From Leishmania donovani (lineage: Eukaryota; Euglenozoa; Kinetoplastea; Trypanosomatida; Trypanosomatidae): a stretch of DNA of 64,000 nucleotides. The DNA lies in contig NC_018228.1 of NCBI RefSeq assembly GCF_000227135.1, positions 96,970 through 160,969 on the forward strand, written 5' to 3'. The translations under genes and the position numbers were made by a program. The notes below the pieces were generated by a model, which was not told where the DNA came from, searched no databases, and saw only the letters and a list, made by a program, of their open reading frames with translations. Of this stretch, positions 60,776-64,000 are shown piece after piece; position 1 is the first letter of the stretch; the number at the start of each line of letters is the position of its first letter.

Positions 60776-61074
60776 GTCCGTATGTATATGTGTGTACGTG
60801 TTGTCGTTGTTGCTTTTCTCGCTCACCGTCTCGCCCCTCCCCCTGCGCTCACGCACGCCTTGCTCGGCGTTTGTGGTGGTGGTCTGCTGCTCCCACCGCG
60901 GATGCTACTGGTGTTGCCGGCAACCTCGTGCTCGCAGAGAGACGGCGGCAGCGAGCGTCTTGCTGCGGTTCTTGCACGCGGATGCGCGTTCTTGAACGAC
61001 GTCTTTGCTCTTCTTTTTCACTCTTCGCACAGTTCAGCGCACGTTCCTGTCTGCCTCTCTATCCCCTCGCGTGT

Positions 61075-61121
<47 letters not shown>

Positions 61122-62269
61122 TCGTTCATGATGCCCTTTCATTTTTTTTTCGGCTGGCTCCTTCTCTTCGCTTGGCGTGTGATGTATCATAGCCCTTCCC
61201 TCCCCTCCTCTTTCCCCTCCCCGGACGTCCTCCTATGCCAAGACGAGCACAGGAAGTGGTTCCTCCCCTCTCCTCCCCCTCTCTCTCTCTCTCTCGCACG
61301 TACGCGTGTGCGCTGTTTGGTGTGTCTCGGCGTCTGTTTTATGTCTGCGCATCTGTGTCTCTTCTGTGGTGAGCCATCTCCGTGAAGCGCGTATGCGGGC
61401 AAGGGGGAGGGAGAGCCGGTGTTTGCGTGCTCTCCCTCATGTGGTGCGTCCTTCACGCGCGCGCGCGGAGGCGGCTCATACCCCACTCCCACCCACGCCT
61501 CGTGACATCTGTGCACGCGCACTGGCACAGACACGGGCAAGATGTTCGACATTGCCTTCCCTCCCCCTTCTTACTCCGTCGTCTCCCTTGATGTACTCGT
61601 TGTCTGTCACTTTCCTTCGCACGTGCAGTGGGGTGGTGGTAGCAGCGACTGCATAGGGGAATGCGAAAGACGGCTTAGCAGTGCAGACGTCTGTCCTGTG
61701 TGTATGTGGTATATGGGGTGGCACCGTCATCCGGAGCAGCCTCATGTAGTCGTGTGTTCACCATCGCCATCATTATCATCATCGCTTCGGCGCAGTCGCC
61801 GTGATGTGTCTCTCAGCAGTCGAGACAACGACATCGTCTGTCTTCCTGCCTCGTCATCTTCCACGTCAGCGTCCGTTGCCTGCGCGCACTCATATGCAGG
61901 CATGTGCAACGCCTCCCTCGGGGGGGGGGGGGGCAGCAGGCCATGGGTTGTCGAGACGGCGTGGCTTCCCTCCCTCCTCCCTTATTCATCGGCGTGCGCA
62001 CACGTCACCGCCTTCTTGTTCGCCTCTCCTGTGCGCATCCTTCTCACGTCCGTGATGCGCCACGGGCCGCACCCTTTTACTATTCACTCGCTGTGACCCC
62101 TCTGCTCTCTCTCGCGCCTCCCCTCCCCCCCCCGCTGCGCCGGCATCCGTCTTGCTGCACACACACACACACACATACAGACAAGCGCAGGTCTCAACCC
62201 TGCAAGTCCTTCAGCTGGCTCGTGTCTGTTCAGTAAGATAGCGAATACACTCGGGGGGCACCGCCAACC
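60776..62269. other. Intergenic spacer, no gene seen
   Basis: About 1.5 kb with a long GT run (61076-61121), CT-rich stretches, a G run (61920-61933) and a C/CT-rich tract near 62095-62150, then CA repeats and AG at 62179-62180. No ATG lies between that AG and 62270. Confidence 0.6.
61076..61121. repeat. GT dinucleotide microsatellite
   Basis: About 23 GT units without interruption in the 3' flank of the preceding gene. Confidence 0.95.
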
Positions 62270-63376
62270 ATGGCGAAGACCAAACGCAGCCATGCACCGC
62301 GGCAGCCGCATCACAGCGCTGACCCCGCCGCAGAGGAGGCCCCGACGCCGTCCTTCATCGTCTACCCCGTCCCCAGTATCGCGGATGCGTCTTTTCTGCA
62401 GATTATCTTCTGCAACACGGTGAGGCGGAGCCTCTTCCTCGGCTTCGGCCGAGCCCGTTTTGCCGTGGCGGAGCTCACGAGCGCGGCGGTGGCCGCGGAG
62501 GTGGAGACGATAATCCACAAGGCGGCCGCCGCTGTCGCGGGTCCGGAAGACGGCGCTGCTGCGTCTCAAGAGGCGAGCGGTCTCGCAGCTGACGCGGCTG
62601 CACGGCACGGTGCTCTTGAACACCTTGCCGACGACGATGCCTTCGAGCACATGACGCTGGCGGACCTCTTCGCGCCACCACCCGGGTCATCCTCTCAAGG
62701 CTCTGCGTCCGCGCCGCGGCAGGAGCGCCAGCCGAGCAGCGGCGGCGCTGCGGCGGGCGGAGAGTCGCTCGACTTCAGCCATATTCCATATCTCGTATGG
62801 CGTGACAGGCCTGTTCACGTTGTGGTGAGCGGGGTGCGGGTGGCAGACTTCTACGGCAGTGGTGGCGCCGTGCCGGAACACCACGTGAAGCGCACCACCG
62901 ACGCGGGGGAGCCGCGCAGCAGCACCAAACCGAAAAGGCCAAGCACCGGCAAGCGCACTCGCGACGACGCCGACTCGACGGCCGCACTGTCGTCGTCGCC
63001 GGCAGCGAGCCAGCGGGCAGTGGCGGAGGAACGTGCGCAGGGCAGCGGGGCGGTGGATGCCGCCGCGACGACGGCGGCATCCACCGCGCCCAAGTCGCGC
63101 TTCCCAAAGGACCGCTGCCAGAAGTGCGGTAGCGCCGACCACTTCACGCGTCACTGTGACGGCAGCAACGGCGCCAGTGTCGCTGCGGTGGTCAGCCCTT
63201 CCGTTGCCGTGGGTGTGGATAAGCAGCCACGGCACGAGGCTCTCGCTGCTGAGGTGGCTGCGCCGACGCCGCGGCCGGCAAAGGCGAAGCCTCTCGTGCA
63301 GCGCACCTCGAAGGATCAGTGCAAGTACTGCGGCTCCGAGGCGCACCTCTCGCGTCACTGCCCGAGTAAGAGCTAA
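62270..63376 (+). CDS. Protein with two CCHC zinc knuckles
   Basis: A 368-residue protein with two C-terminal zinc knuckles of form CX2CX4HX4C: residues 283-296 (CQKCGSADHFTRHC) and 351-364 (CKYCGSEAHLSRHC), the second four residues from the end. Such knuckles usually bind single-stranded RNA or DNA, as in the Leishmania HEXBP-type proteins, although those carry many more knuckles. The N-terminal part, residues 28-80 (FIVYPVPSIADASFLQIIF onward), looks folded and contains Cys and aromatic residues, with a second ordered stretch near residues 165-205. The linkers are Ala/Ser-rich. A role in RNA binding or mRNA fate is inferred from the knuckles only. The ATG follows a plausible splice acceptor at 62179-62180. 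Confidence 0.85.
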   Translation: MAKTKRSHAPRQPHHSADPAAEEAPTPSFIVYPVPSIADASFLQIIFCNTVRRSLFLGFGRARFAVAELTSAAVAAEVETIIHKAAAAVAGPEDGAAASQEASGLAADAAARHGALEHLADDDAFEHMTLADLFAPPPGSSSQGSASAPRQERQPSSGGAAAGGESLDFSHIPYLVWRDRPVHVVVSGVRVADFYGSGGAVPEHHVKRTTDAGEPRSSTKPKRPSTGKRTRDDADSTAALSSSPAASQRAVAEERAQGSGAVDAAATTAASTAPKSRFPKDRCQKCGSADHFTRHCDGSNGASVAAVVSPSVAVGVDKQPRHEALAAEVAAPTPRPAKAKPLVQRTSKDQCKYCGSEAHLSRHCPSKS

Positions 63377-64000
63377 GAATCGACAGAGGGTTGCGCAGCT
63401 GTTGCCGTCCCATATGCGGTGAGGATCAGCGATGCAGACGTGTTGATGCGGCGCTGCAGCCGCTCCACGAGACGGCAGCCGCCCTCGCTTGCATCGTCTT
63501 TGCGTCACGTCTCCCCCACCATCCTCTCCTCGCAAGCTCCCTCCCCCTCTGGAAGGAGTGGATGAAGACCACAGTGCGCCTGCTCGGTGCGCCCCGTGCA
63601 AGCCGTCCGCACACGCATCGCTCTCATGCGGTCGAGGAGCTTGCCACTGGAAGGAGGGCGGGTCTTGCGCAGCATCCGACAGGCGCACGCGGGGCCCGCA
63701 GGCGACGGCCGGAGGAAGGCGCGAGATCGTGTCCGCTGCTGAGTACCTCTCACTCTCAGGTGTTTGTGGGTTGGTGGGTGGGACGGACATCCCCACACAC
63801 CCGACACCTCTCTCTCCTTGACGGGGCCCTCTGCGCGCACGACGGCTGCGATCGCCTCCTAACAACAGTGATGCGCCGATAACGCGCGTCCACGTTAAAA
63901 GAAAACGAAATCAAGAGAAGCCGTGGAAGCGATGCAAGAGTGGGATGCGTCTTACCAGCCCTACCCCCCTTCCCCACCCCACCACCACCAATCTTGCCGA
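63377..64000. other. 3' flank at window end, no gene seen
   Basis: Mixed composition with short CT- and G-rich patches and an A-rich patch near 63896-63915. It is probably 3' UTR of the zinc-knuckle gene; the next gene would start beyond the window. Confidence 0.5.

Noticed and set aside
1..64000. tRNA, rRNA, snoRNA or spliced-leader genes
   Set aside because: No cloverleaf with intact A and B boxes, rRNA-like sequence or spliced-leader core was recognised on reading, although a covariance-model scan could find what the eye misses.

Overview
The window looks like a stretch of a Leishmania (or very close Leishmaniinae) nuclear chromosome, and the gene order recalls chromosome 1. Every convincing gene is an intron-less ORF on the + strand, as in one polycistronic transcription unit. 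Codons are GC-rich. Spacers of 0.4-4.5 kb are full of GT/CA, CT and poly-G/C simple repeats, and gene starts are preceded by pyrimidine tracts plus AG that fit spliced-leader trans-splicing. There are no bacterial promoters, operons or CRISPR arrays. The sequence is a draft with seven N gaps (7436-7623, 9704-9802, 17830-17928, 30517-30615, 35349-35447, 35989-36087, 43190-43477), several at long G/C homopolymers or inside repeats.

Layout. 1-6.5 kb: a 5'-truncated hypothetical gene, a coiled-coil protein and an unknown protein. 7.1-10.1 kb: tandem ribosomal protein eS7 genes, one interrupted by a mis-sized gap and one truncated by a gap. 11-13.2 kb: a BRAP2-type RING/UBP zinc-finger protein. 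14.6-16.3 kb: an MFSD5/MOT2-like membrane transporter. 16.3-19.4 kb: an odd spacer with a ~100-bp inverted repeat, a perfect 34-bp palindrome and a dispersed repeat. 19.4-20.1 kb: nicotinamidase. 22.1-26.8 kb: a large proline-rich protein with a P-loop kinase-like domain and an mRNA guanylyltransferase-like domain (CE1 type), several of whose usual motifs are altered.

The right half (31-57.7 kb) is a fatty acyl-CoA synthetase (FACS) cluster. It has four intact paralogs, a broken fragment, and a 1618-residue FACS-like protein that has lost the residues needed for adenylation. An L-threonine aldolase lies between the first two FACS genes. Two copies of a dispersed repeat in opposite orientation (35273-36204 and 43131-43550) bracket FACS2 and FACS3. 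The window ends with an unknown 680-residue protein and a protein with two CCHC zinc knuckles.

Functionally, the recognisable genes cover fatty-acid activation, NAD salvage, threonine cleavage, translation, RNA end modification and ubiquitin signalling. With polycistronic transcription, expression is expected to be set mainly by 3' UTRs and mRNA stability, so the structured and repeated spacers deserve attention. The strongest leads are the apparent FACS pseudoenzyme, the acylation-like MG(G/A)CVV N-termini on FACS paralogs, the altered capping-like protein, the long hairpins, and the inverted repeats around FACS2/3. The species cannot be fixed from sequence alone, and everything here was read by eye without searches.
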